Assembly (NCBI GenBank): GCA_964520785.1
Contig: CAZFQG010000003.1
Span: forward strand, 20,552 to 84,551
Direction of reading: 5' to 3'
DNA length: 64,000 nt
DNA from: CAZFQG01 sp964520785
Lineage (GTDB): Bacteria; Planctomycetota; Planctomycetia; Pirellulales; Thermoguttaceae
In this document: piece after piece, positions 36,996 to 45,025 of the stretch
Layout of the letters: the number at the start of each line of letters is the position of its first letter
How positions within the stretch are numbered: position 1 is the first letter of the stretch
Made by a program: the position numbers and the translations under genes
The notes under the pieces: model-generated
What the model was told of the DNA's origin: nothing
The model's input: only the letters and a program-made list of their open reading frames with translations
Database searches by the model: none

Positions 36996-37730
36996 CTAAT
37001 AGGCGCCTTTCCCGGTAATCACGGCCCACGGCGTCTTCAACAGAATTGCCAGGTCGGTCGCCAGACGGCGACTGCGCGCGTACCGGATGTCCATCCGGAC
37101 CCAATCGAGAAACGGAACATCACACCGGCCCTCGACCTGCCAAATGCAGGTCAGCCCCGGTTTCACGGAAAGCCGCTCGCATTGCCAGGGTTCGTAGAGA
37201 TCGACTTCTCCCGGAATGGGAGAACGTGGCCCGACAAGGGACATCGTTCCCGCAAGGACGTTGAAGAGCTGCGGAGTTTCGTCGATACTGAACTTCCGGA
37301 GGATCTTCCCGAATCGGGTGATTCGCGGATCGCGCCGGTTTTTGAAGACCGGACCGTTCACCTCGTTCTCCACGAGATCCCGATACCGTTCGGCATCGGG
37401 CACCATCGTCCGGAATTTGACCATCCAAAAAGGCCTTCCCAGCAACCCGAGCCGGCGTTGTCGATACAACGGCTTTCCCTTGGTCGTGAACAACAGGATC
37501 GCCAGCGTCCCCAGCATCACCGGGGAAAGGAACACGATCAAACATGCCGCGCCGACAATGTCGATTGCCCGCTTCGGAACACGATAGAAGAGGCTCCGTC
37601 GAGGAGCGAAGCGAGCGAACGCGGCATCGGGACGATCCGCCACGCGAACCGGTCGTACCGCGACCTGGGGACGGCGTACCAGCGAGGCGGGCAGTTGCGG
37701 CGTTTCCAGAGAATCGCGAACGCAGATCAT
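36996..37730 (-). CDS. Bacterial sugar transferase (exopolysaccharide priming type)
   Basis: The 244-residue product has one membrane helix (ACLIVFLSPVMLGTLAIL) preceded by the family's KRAIDIVG. Next comes the conserved cytoplasmic domain: PLYRQRRLGLLGRPFWMVKF, RTMVPDAE, RITRFGKILRKFSIDETPQL, FNVLAGTMSLVGPRSP and PGLTCIWQVEGR. These enzymes move a sugar-1-phosphate from a nucleotide sugar to undecaprenyl phosphate. It lacks the N-terminal multi-helix part of WcaJ, so it is the short form. The ATG at 37730 has GGAAGAAAGAG upstream. No other exopolysaccharide genes flank it. Confidence 0.9.
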   Translation of the reverse strand: MICVRDSLETPQLPASLVRRPQVAVRPVRVADRPDAAFARFAPRRSLFYRVPKRAIDIVGAACLIVFLSPVMLGTLAILLFTTKGKPLYRQRRLGLLGRPFWMVKFRTMVPDAERYRDLVENEVNGPVFKNRRDPRITRFGKILRKFSIDETPQLFNVLAGTMSLVGPRSPIPGEVDLYEPWQCERLSVKPGLTCIWQVEGRCDVPFLDWVRMDIRYARSRRLATDLAILLKTPWAVITGKGAY

Positions 37731-37976
37731 GGCTCTTTCTTCCAATCGGGTTGCTCAAAGCCGGATGGAACCGGAAGGCACCCTTCAGATGAGCAAAAAC
37801 CGTGCCCCAAATAGGAAGTGAAGCCTCTCCCGTCCTTAAGAGGCTACCAGGAAAGCATTTGCGTCAACGTCACCCCCGCGGGCCGCCACAGTCGGCGTGT
37901 TCGATCTTTCAACACGGCGTTGAAAGAAATCGACACGACCGCATGAGGCGGAGGGAAACAAGCGCCGTCGAACGGC

Positions 37977-38960
37977 TCACTGCCGATCGGGCCGAGTCTT
38001 TTCCAGGGATTCGAAGAGGGGCCGTTCGACCGATTCGTGGGCCTTGTCGCGACGGACGAATCTCTTCCGTTTCGCGGGCCGTTCGAGACGGTCCTCCAAC
38101 CGGATGCCGTCCTCCGTTTTGGGCGCGCTGGCCAGGGGCTCCGGCGCTCCGTCGAGCGGATCGCCGCTTTGACACTTCTCCAGCCGCTCTTGGACGAAGT
38201 TGGAATACTGCTCGGAGAGTTCGAACCCGAGGTATCGGCGGCCGAGCTTCTTCGCCACGGCAAGGGTCGTGCCGCTTCCGGCGAAGGGGTCCAGGACCAG
38301 TTCCTCCTCGTTGCTGCACGAGCGGATGATTCGACCGAGCAACTGCTCCGGCATTTGACACCCATGGATACCGTTGCGCTCCTTGAACGTGCCGCAGACC
38401 CTGGGGAAATACCAGGTATCCTCGCCGGGGGTGAAGCCTTGGGGGAGGTCTTGGGGGCGGAGAATCCAGGTGTCGTCCGGAAGCCGGCCCTTGGGGTTGG
38501 CCCGGCGGTCACCGTAGACGAGCTGCCTGGCCGATGGAACCCGGATGGCGGCGGCGTTGAAGGTGAATTGCTTCGAATCCTTCACCATGTGGAAGAGGTG
38601 GGCGTGCGAACGGCTGAATTTGGCCGTGCAGTTGACGCCGAACGTGTAATACCAGATGACCCAACTCCGGCAGAAGAGCCCCAGATCGCGCTGCATGAGG
38701 ACCTTCATCTCGGCGGCGTATTCATCGCCGATGGCCAGCCAGAACGTGCCGCTGGACTTCAATACGCGAACGACTTCGCGCATCCAATCGGCGGTCCAGC
38801 CGAGGTACTCGTCGTCCCGGAGCCGGTCCTTGTAGACGTCATACTCGTAACCGATGTTGAACGGAGGGTCCGCGAACGCCAGATCGACGCACCCCTCCGG
38901 TAACGCCTTCATCCCCTCGATACAATCCGTTTGAATAACCGTGTTCATCCGTGCGGGCAT
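37977..38960 (-). CDS. Orphan DNA methyltransferase (N6-adenine or N4-cytosine)
   Basis: The 327-residue protein is an amino-methyltransferase of DNA. The catalytic motif IV DPPF ([13 protein letters not shown]) precedes the SAM-binding motif I ([20 protein letters not shown]), the order seen in beta-class enzymes. The C-terminal ~60 residues are basic. No restriction endonuclease is encoded beside it, so it may be a solitary, regulatory or epigenetic enzyme. The ATG at 38960 has AGGGGGAG upstream. The recognition site cannot be read from sequence. Confidence 0.88.
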   Translation of the reverse strand: MPARMNTVIQTDCIEGMKALPEGCVDLAFADPPFNIGYEYDVYKDRLRDDEYLGWTADWMREVVRVLKSSGTFWLAIGDEYAAEMKVLMQRDLGLFCRSWVIWYYTFGVNCTAKFSRSHAHLFHMVKDSKQFTFNAAAIRVPSARQLVYGDRRANPKGRLPDDTWILRPQDLPQGFTPGEDTWYFPRVCGTFKERNGIHGCQMPEQLLGRIIRSCSNEEELVLDPFAGSGTTLAVAKKLGRRYLGFELSEQYSNFVQERLEKCQSGDPLDGAPEPLASAPKTEDGIRLEDRLERPAKRKRFVRRDKAHESVERPLFESLEKTRPDRQ

Positions 38961-39429
38961 CAGCTCCCCCTTAACGGGCTATTGGAAAAGTCAATGGTGG
39001 TTTCGCCGAGTCTCCACGCCACCCCGGGGGCTCGACTTCGAAAATGCTCCTGAGTCGAAAACCCCCAATGGTGATTCAACACGATTATGGGAATGATGCG
39101 CGACGAATGCAACCGGGGGCCTTGGCATTCATGGACTCGATTCGCCGTCGTCCGGCGACGAGGTGAGTTGGTTCAGGCCGGCTCGGGAGCGTCGAGCCCT
39201 ACGCCGGACCAACGCCGGCCGGTTTTAGTCGGAATGTCCTTGACAGGATTCCAAGAATCGGGTCTTCTCTATAGGAGTTCCCAGACACCGCATGGACGAT
39301 TGCGGAGAGATTTTTTCATGGATTTCCAGCTTCGCTGCCGTCGTGGCGGTCTCCCTCTTGTGGTTCCCTCGGCGGTCGACCCGATGGTCGGTATATTCCT
39401 CCTGTACCTCGTTTCGTAAACACGCCCAG
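38961..39429. other. Divergent intergenic region, no gene supported
   Basis: Two overlapping plus-strand frames are open here (39087-39419 and the upstream part of the ApbE frame) but neither shows domain character. A TTGACA at 39240-39245 lacks a well-placed -10. Confidence 0.35.
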
Positions 39430-40488
39430 ATGCCTTTGCAGCGACAAACACTGATCAACTGGATATTGGTTTTCTTTCTCGTCGCGTCGGTGGCGGTGGC
39501 CGCTTGGTTTCGCGTTGTCGACTCCGGCGAGACGGCCGTGGTCCGCTATCCGAAGCGGGTAATGGGCACCGTTTGCACGCTGGCGTGCGTCGTGGAACGC
39601 GGAGACGAGGCCAAGGCGGAAGCCGCGCTCCTGGAGGTGGAAAAGGAGATTCACCGGTTGGAAGGGCTCTTCAGCAGTTGGCTGACACATTCCGAGGTCT
39701 CCGAGCTGAACGCGGCCAAAGCGGGACGGAGCGTATCCCTCTCGATCGAGACCTTTGCGGTGCTGGTCTCCGCGCGAACCGCGTTCGATGAGACCGGCGG
39801 CGCATTCGACGTGACCTGTCGGCCCCTCGTCACTCTCTGGCGAAAGGCGGGGGACGAGGGCCGACTACCGACGCCGGAGGAGATCGCCCAGGCACGCGAA
39901 GCGTCGAGTTGGAAAGGATTCGCACTCGGCCCAAAAGGAATCGAAAAGAAACGGACTTCCGCTTCGGTGGATCTCGGCGGAATCGCGAAAGGGGCCGTCA
40001 TCGACCGGGCGATCGAGCTTTTGCGCAAGGGAAACTTCATCGGCGGACTGGTCGACATCGGCGGTGATCTGAGGTGCTTCGGAACCCAACCGGGGGGCAA
40101 ACCGTTCGAGGCCGAAATCCCCAACCCGTTTGGCAAGAACCCCTTCAAAGTCCGACTCACCAACCAGGCGATCTGCACGAGCGGGGATTACGCGCGGTAT
40201 ACGGAGATTGAAGGCGCCCGCTATAGTCATATCATCGACCCGCGAACCGGCCGGGCGCTCGAGGAATCGCCCAGCGTCACCGTCGTCGCCCCGACCGCGG
40301 AACAGGCCGACATCTGGGCCACCGCGCTGAGTGTTCTCGGCCCGGAAGGCTTCCGCCGGCTGCCCAAGGGCGTCGAGGCTTTGATTATCCGCCCGGAAGG
40401 CGGTCTGGACAAGACCGCCGGCTTCGTCTTGAGAGAGACTCGAGATGACGCCCCGACGAAGGAGCAACGGGGCGCTGAATTGCGGTGA
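39430..40488 (+). CDS. apbE: FAD:protein FMN transferase, ApbE
   Basis: The 352-residue protein has an N-terminal membrane anchor (INWILVFFLVASVAVAAWF), then the ApbE domain: RVMGTVCTLACV, LFSSWLTHSEVSELNA, FDVTCRPLVTLWR, VDLGGIAKGAVIDRAI, VDIGGDLRCFG and SHIIDPRTGRAL. ApbE attaches FMN covalently to Thr/Ser in extracytoplasmic flavoproteins such as Nqr and Rnf subunits, using FAD as donor. No client gene lies nearby. The ATG at 39430 precedes the anchor and the upstream frame is left out; the RBS is weak. Confidence 0.9.
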   Translation: MPLQRQTLINWILVFFLVASVAVAAWFRVVDSGETAVVRYPKRVMGTVCTLACVVERGDEAKAEAALLEVEKEIHRLEGLFSSWLTHSEVSELNAAKAGRSVSLSIETFAVLVSARTAFDETGGAFDVTCRPLVTLWRKAGDEGRLPTPEEIAQAREASSWKGFALGPKGIEKKRTSASVDLGGIAKGAVIDRAIELLRKGNFIGGLVDIGGDLRCFGTQPGGKPFEAEIPNPFGKNPFKVRLTNQAICTSGDYARYTEIEGARYSHIIDPRTGRALEESPSVTVVAPTAEQADIWATALSVLGPEGFRRLPKGVEALIIRPEGGLDKTAGFVLRETRDDAPTKEQRGAELR

Positions 40489-40575
40489 AGTCGGAGAACG
40501 CGTCTTCTCCCGGCCGGATCGGTAACCGTCATCCCGTCGTTCCTATCATTTATCCCCTCGTTCGCGTCATTTCCC

Positions 40576-41610
40576 ATGTCTTCGCGTCCCGCGGTTTCCG
40601 AGATTCGCCGTTCGAACCCCCAGAGGCTCGTCGCCCTTTTTTCCGGCGGGCTTGACAGCATGCTGGCGATTCGCGTCATGCAGCGACAGGGCTTCGAAGT
40701 CGAGGCGCTGTGCGTGCTCGTCCCCTACGGCCTGGACCGCCACGAGGTCGCGAAGGTGGCCGGGCGGCTCGGGGTGCGACTGACCGCCGTGCCGGTGGGG
40801 CGAGATTACTCCTACCTTCTTCGCCAGCCGGAGTACGGGTACGGCAAGGCGGCGAATCCATGTATTGACTGCCGGCTCTACATGGTCCGCGAAGCGGCGC
40901 GATTCCGCGAAATGCTCGGCGCGTGCGCGGTGATCTCGGGAGAGGTCTTGGGGCAACGTCCAATGAGCCAGAAACGTCACCAACTCGGTCTGATCGAGCG
41001 GATGTCCGGCTTGCGCGGCCGGCTGCTTCGTCCGCTGTGTGCCAAACGCCTTCCCCCGACGATTCCCGAACGAGAGGGAATCGTAGATCGGTCGAAACTC
41101 TACGACTTCGCCGGTCGACGGCGGGCGGAACTGACCGAGTTGGCGGCGGAGCTGGGTATCTCCGAGCTGATCGGCCCGTCTCCGGGCGCGGGATGCGCTC
41201 TGACCGAACCGGAATTCGCTCCGAGAATACGCGACCTTTGGACCCATCAGGATTCGCTCTCTCAGGATGACTACCGTCTCCTGCGATTCGGACGGCACTA
41301 CCGATTTCCCGACGGGGCCAAAGCGGTATTCGGACGCGACGAGCAGGAAAACACGGCGCTTCGGCGCTTCGCGGTGGCAAAAGGGGCTGAAAACGCCCAC
41401 GTCGTCGAAGGCATCACTTTTCCAGGACCGGCCGGACTGGTGCTACATCCAGCCGGGGAAGAGTCGCTCCGCCGGGCCGCCGGATTGATCCGCGCCATGG
41501 CCCGCATCGGCGACGGTCCGGAGACGTTTCTCCTGACTTCACCATGCGGCATGAGTCTCGAAGTCGTGTGGACGGAGGAGAGTTTCGCGGAGAGCGCGAC
41601 GCGGCTGTAA
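40576..41610 (+). CDS. PP-loop ATPase, ThiI/MnmA-like thiolation enzyme
   Basis: A 344-residue protein of the adenine-nucleotide alpha-hydrolase (PP-loop) fold. The ATP-pyrophosphatase signature is LVALFSGGLDSMLAIRVM. The segment YGKAANPCIDCRLYM has the family's Cys pair (C-x2-C), suggestive of sulfur transfer, and PSPGAGCALTEPEF holds a further Cys. It resembles the N-terminal domain proteins of tRNA 2-thiouridylases. The C-terminal 110 residues form a separate domain. A role in RNA or cofactor thiolation is likely, but the substrate is not established. Confidence 0.7.
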   Translation: MSSRPAVSEIRRSNPQRLVALFSGGLDSMLAIRVMQRQGFEVEALCVLVPYGLDRHEVAKVAGRLGVRLTAVPVGRDYSYLLRQPEYGYGKAANPCIDCRLYMVREAARFREMLGACAVISGEVLGQRPMSQKRHQLGLIERMSGLRGRLLRPLCAKRLPPTIPEREGIVDRSKLYDFAGRRRAELTELAAELGISELIGPSPGAGCALTEPEFAPRIRDLWTHQDSLSQDDYRLLRFGRHYRFPDGAKAVFGRDEQENTALRRFAVAKGAENAHVVEGITFPGPAGLVLHPAGEESLRRAAGLIRAMARIGDGPETFLLTSPCGMSLEVVWTEESFAESATRL

Positions 41611-41706
41611 AGTCGGAATACCCGTTTCGGGGGGAATCTATTCACGCAAACAGACCTCTAAAACGGTCGTGTCCGCCATTTAGCCCAAAAAAAAACGTTC
41701 CAACCG

Positions 41707-41735
41707 TTGCAAGCCACGGGCTGGTAGCCAATAAT
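41707..41735 (+). promoter_or_regulatory. Candidate promoter of the iclR-type gene
   Basis: TTGCAA (41707-41712), a 17-base spacer and AATAAT (41730-41735) fit a sigma-70-like promoter. It lies 35 bases before the ATG at 41771 in an AT-rich stretch. Confidence 0.5.
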
Positions 41736-41770
41736 CTCGGATATCAAAACCATTTTCAAATAACGAAAGC

Positions 41771-42574
41771 ATGTCCGATCGTTATATTGTGCCCGGGGTG
41801 GACCGGGCCTTGTCAATACTGGAGTTGCTGGCCACCAGGCCGGGCGGGTTGTCGATGATGGAGATCGCCGCACGGACCGGCTTTCCGAATAACAGCGTCT
41901 ACCGGATCGCGATGACGTTGTGCCGGAGAGGGTATGTCCGGCGGTCGCGCGAAACGAAACGGTTTGCCATCACCCGAAAGTTCTTGCAGTTGGCCCTGCC
42001 GAGCGTTCACCAGAGGAATATCGTCGAGGTATCGCTTGACGTGATGAACGCGCTTCGCGACGCGGTCGGCGAGAGCGTTTTCCTGGCCGTCCTCAACGAA
42101 CAGGAGGGGGTCGTTCTGGCCCAGTCCCCGGCGGTCCACCCGATCCGGCTCATGGTAGAACCGGGAACACGGTTCGAGTTATACTGCAGTGGTCCAGGAA
42201 AGGCGATGTTGGCGTTCTTGCCGGAGGCGGAGCGGGCGCGGCTCGTCAACGGTTTCGAATATAAGGCCCACGCGCCCAACACGATTACGCGGCCGGACGC
42301 GCTGGGCGCGGAGTTGCTGGAAGTGACCGACCTGGGCTACGCCGTCGATCGTGGGGAGTCCTTCGAGGGAGTCCACTGCGTTGCCGCCCCCCTCTTCGAC
42401 GAACACGGTACCGTTCTCGGATCGATCTGGGTTTCCGGCCCCAGCACCCGGCTGCCGGAAACCGACTTTCCTCGGATCGGTCCCCAAGTGGCGGAGAGTG
42501 CCGGCCGCATTTCCCGGCGGATCGGGTATTATCCGAGGGAGAGCGTTGTTTTGGGAAAGAATGAGAGTGAGTGA
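41771..42574 (+). CDS. IclR-family transcriptional regulator
   Basis: The 267-residue product has an N-terminal winged helix (VDRALSILELLATRPGGLSM, IAARTGFPNNSVYRIAMTL) and a C-terminal IclR effector domain (SGPGKAMLAFLPEAERARLV, TDLGYAVDRGESFEGVHCVA). IclR regulators usually control catabolism of sugars or aromatic compounds and bind adjacent promoters. The isomerase-like gene downstream is the obvious target candidate, and the inverted repeats between them are possible binding sites. Confidence 0.9.
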   Translation: MSDRYIVPGVDRALSILELLATRPGGLSMMEIAARTGFPNNSVYRIAMTLCRRGYVRRSRETKRFAITRKFLQLALPSVHQRNIVEVSLDVMNALRDAVGESVFLAVLNEQEGVVLAQSPAVHPIRLMVEPGTRFELYCSGPGKAMLAFLPEAERARLVNGFEYKAHAPNTITRPDALGAELLEVTDLGYAVDRGESFEGVHCVAAPLFDEHGTVLGSIWVSGPSTRLPETDFPRIGPQVAESAGRISRRIGYYPRESVVLGKNESE

Positions 42575-42729
42575 AGAAGAGGCAAAAGGCATAAGTCACA
42601 AGGCATAAGGGGAAGAAGATAGTGCGCAGCGAGGGAAGTGTTTTGCGTGACTTGGGTAACGATACTGAGCAGATCTATTAACAGACGTTCCGATACAATC
42701 AGTTTTGCCTTATGCCTTATGCCTCTTGC
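42575..42729. repeat. 155-bp segment bounded by 21-bp imperfect inverted repeats
   Basis: The left arm (42575-42595, containing AAGAGGC and AAGGCATAAG) is the reverse complement of the right arm (42709-42729, containing CTTATGCC twice and CTCTTGC) at 18 of 21 positions. A second AAGGCATAAG follows the left arm at 42600-42609, 14 bases after the first. The interior has no gene. A solo copy of the right arm, 19 of 21 identical, lies at 61044-61064. It may be a small mobile or REP-like element, or an IclR operator array. Confidence 0.55.
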
Positions 42730-42770
42730 GTATTGCCGATTCCACTATTTCCACCAGAAAGGAGATTTCC

Positions 42771-44330
42771 ATGTTTGATTTCCATGAACGTTCCGGGTGC
42801 GCTTGTTGCGCGGTGAACCGGCGCGGGTTTCTGGCCGGCTGCGCCACGTGTGCCGGCGCGATGGTCATTCCCATGGCCGCGAGAAACGCGGTCGCGGCCG
42901 GACCGAAGAAGAAACGGGTCCGCGTCCTCTATTCGCTCCACGCCGAGGTCCAGCCCGGCCCGGACTGGCCGAACGTCGGTTTCGACTTCAAGCCGGTGAT
43001 GGAACGGATGACGGCGGCACTTGCCGAGGGGTGCCCCGAGGTCGAGTTCATCCCGACCCTGGCCAACGGCCCCGAGCAGGCCAAGGCGATCCTCGACAAG
43101 GACCGGGACGCGACCATCGACGGTTACCTCGTCATGCAGATGAACTGTTGGAACCGAGTCGTCCAGACGATGGTCGAGTCGGGAAAACCGGTCCTCTATG
43201 GCGATTTTCTCTACGCCGGCAGCGGGGGATTCCTCGTCTACACGGCCGGTTTCCTCCGCGCGAACAAACCCAACTTCGGCTTCATCTGTTCCTCCCAATT
43301 CGCCGACGTCGTCGAGGCGGCGAAGTGTTTCGTTACGGTTGAAAAGCCGGAACAGTTCGGCGCGGCCGTCGAGAAGATCCGCGTCGCCAAAACGAAGCCG
43401 CTGGATACCGAGCCATGCAAGCCGGACGATTTGAAACTCGTCTCGATTGGCGAGTGGCGCGAGAAGATGAAGAAGTCGAAGATACTCACCTGCGGCGGCG
43501 AGGGGTGGCGAGGTCCCAAACCGGTCATCGAGGAATTCGGATGCCAGGTCGAAGAGATTCCCTATGCCGAACTCAACGATGCCTGGAAGGAGGCCGACAA
43601 GGAGAAATCCAAGGAAATCGCCGACATGTGGGCGAAGCGGGCGTCCAAGATCGAAAACGTCTCGCGTGAAACGCTCGAGACGTCGGCCGCGATGTATCTG
43701 GGCCAGAAGGCGGTCCTCGCCAAGCACGGCGCCGATGCCATCACCGTGAACTGCCTCGGTGGATTCTACGGCGGCCACATTCACGCCTATCCCTGTCTGG
43801 GTTTCCACGAACTGTGCAACGAAGGCCTCGTCGGCGCCTGCGAGAACGATCTCCTTTCGACCTCGACGATGGTGGCGCTGAAGAACCTCACCGGCGGGCG
43901 GACCGGGTTCATTTCCGATCCGGTCATGGACATCGCGAAGCGGCAGATCATCTACGCCCATTGCGTCGCCCCGAACCGGGCGTTCGGCCCCGAGGGCGCG
44001 GACAACCCGATCGAGATACTCACGCATTCGGAAGACCGCCAGGGCGCCTCGGTCCGGTCACTTCTGCCGGTCGGCTACATGACGACGACGCTCGAACTCG
44101 CGGCGTTCAACAAGGAACTGCTCATCCATGGCGGAAAGGCGGTCGACAACATCATGGAGGACCGCGCCTGCCGGACGAAACTGGCCGTCGAACCGGACGG
44201 CGATTTCGAAAAGCTCTTCACCCAGTGGGACCGCTTCGGCTGGCACCGCGTCACCGTCTACGGCGATCTGCGCGAACCGCTGAAGGAAATCGCCGGGATG
44301 CTGGGGTGGAAGGTCACCGTGGAGGCGTGA
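42771..44330 (+). CDS. Tat-exported sugar isomerase-like protein
   Basis: The 519-residue protein starts with a twin-arginine signal (NRRGFLAGCATCAGAMVIPM, cleavage near AVAA). The mature part resembles the L-fucose/L-arabinose isomerase fold (VMERMTAALAEGCPEVEFIP, LVMQMNCWNRVVQTMVESGK, TVNCLGGFYGGHIHAYPCLG, CENDLLSTSTMVALKNLTGG). Such isomerases are normally cytoplasmic, so export is unusual and the activity may differ. AAAGGAG six bases before the ATG at 42771 fixes the start. An IclR regulator gene lies just upstream. Confidence 0.78.
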   Translation: MFDFHERSGCACCAVNRRGFLAGCATCAGAMVIPMAARNAVAAGPKKKRVRVLYSLHAEVQPGPDWPNVGFDFKPVMERMTAALAEGCPEVEFIPTLANGPEQAKAILDKDRDATIDGYLVMQMNCWNRVVQTMVESGKPVLYGDFLYAGSGGFLVYTAGFLRANKPNFGFICSSQFADVVEAAKCFVTVEKPEQFGAAVEKIRVAKTKPLDTEPCKPDDLKLVSIGEWREKMKKSKILTCGGEGWRGPKPVIEEFGCQVEEIPYAELNDAWKEADKEKSKEIADMWAKRASKIENVSRETLETSAAMYLGQKAVLAKHGADAITVNCLGGFYGGHIHAYPCLGFHELCNEGLVGACENDLLSTSTMVALKNLTGGRTGFISDPVMDIAKRQIIYAHCVAPNRAFGPEGADNPIEILTHSEDRQGASVRSLLPVGYMTTTLELAAFNKELLIHGGKAVDNIMEDRACRTKLAVEPDGDFEKLFTQWDRFGWHRVTVYGDLREPLKEIAGMLGWKVTVEA

Positions 44331-45025
44331 GAAGAGAGGCGTAGGGGCGAATGCAAACTTGCGAGAAGGGGCCGCGAAACGAAGCGGCCCCTCCACTCGC
44401 CCGCGATTCGTTTCGCGATGGGGAATCACGAGAACCGCGAGGCGTTCTACCGGGTCTTTCCGGAAACCGGAAACGCCGCTGGTTGAGGGAACGCATGTGA
44501 CGGTCGTGTCGACCCCGAAGGCGGATTGAGTTTTGATGAAGGAATGACAATGTCCTTCCACGCGGTGGGGGAAGAAGATTCGCTCGATAGGAAAGAGTAT
44601 CGGTTTGACTGGCGGTAGAGGACCGGCACGCCGTCAGGTATCCGCGATCCGCCGCGCGGCAGAAGATGAGCCGCGATTGGACCAGCTTTGACTCCGCCGT
44701 CTCGTCCCAGACCATCAACTTGAATGGGGGGCAGCAAGGATTTCCCCATTCTTGGCCACAATATCATTGTCTATATATCTCATCCTACCCATTTATACAC
44801 GAATGCCTATTTTTCTCCCCTTCCGGGGCATCCTCCCGTTGACCTGCGGTACTCCTTCTGGGAACATAGAAGAGTAGCTGGTCGGGTGAATAGCAAGCCC
44901 GCGACTGGGCGGTTTTTGGTGTTCTTTTGCGGAAGACGCGAGCGGTCGTCCAGGTCACCCCACCGACCAAAGGACTGAAGTTTTCCCCCCAGTTTTTGCC
45001 CGCCTAAACGCAGAGGTACCCCCCA
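44331..45025. other. Long intergenic region before the giant phosphatase gene
   Basis: Nearly 700 bases hold no supported gene. Visible elements are the hairpin at 44367-44392, a second hairpin TTTCCGG-AAA-CCGGAAA at 44457-44473, and an AT-rich island at about 44757-44812 likely to contain the promoter of the downstream gene. Confidence 0.45.
44367..44392 (+). terminator. Candidate terminator after the isomerase-like gene
   Basis: AGGGGCCGC (44367-44375) and GCGGCCCCT (44384-44392) form a perfect 9-bp stem with an 8-base loop, 37 bases after the stop codon. There is no T tract, so the termination strength is uncertain. Confidence 0.45.

Noticed and set aside
39240..39245. TTGACA as the -35 box of the apbE promoter
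   Set aside because: The nearest -10-like sequence (TCTATA) is 22 bases away, outside a usable spacer.
39087..39419. A 110-codon plus-strand frame upstream of apbE
   Set aside because: No recognisable features; it overlaps another open frame and probably is leader sequence.
44457..44473. Hairpin TTTCCGG-AAA-CCGGAAA as a transcription terminator
   Set aside because: Stem of 7 bp with only a 3-base loop, no T tract, and over 100 bases from any stop codon; listed only as a feature of the gap.
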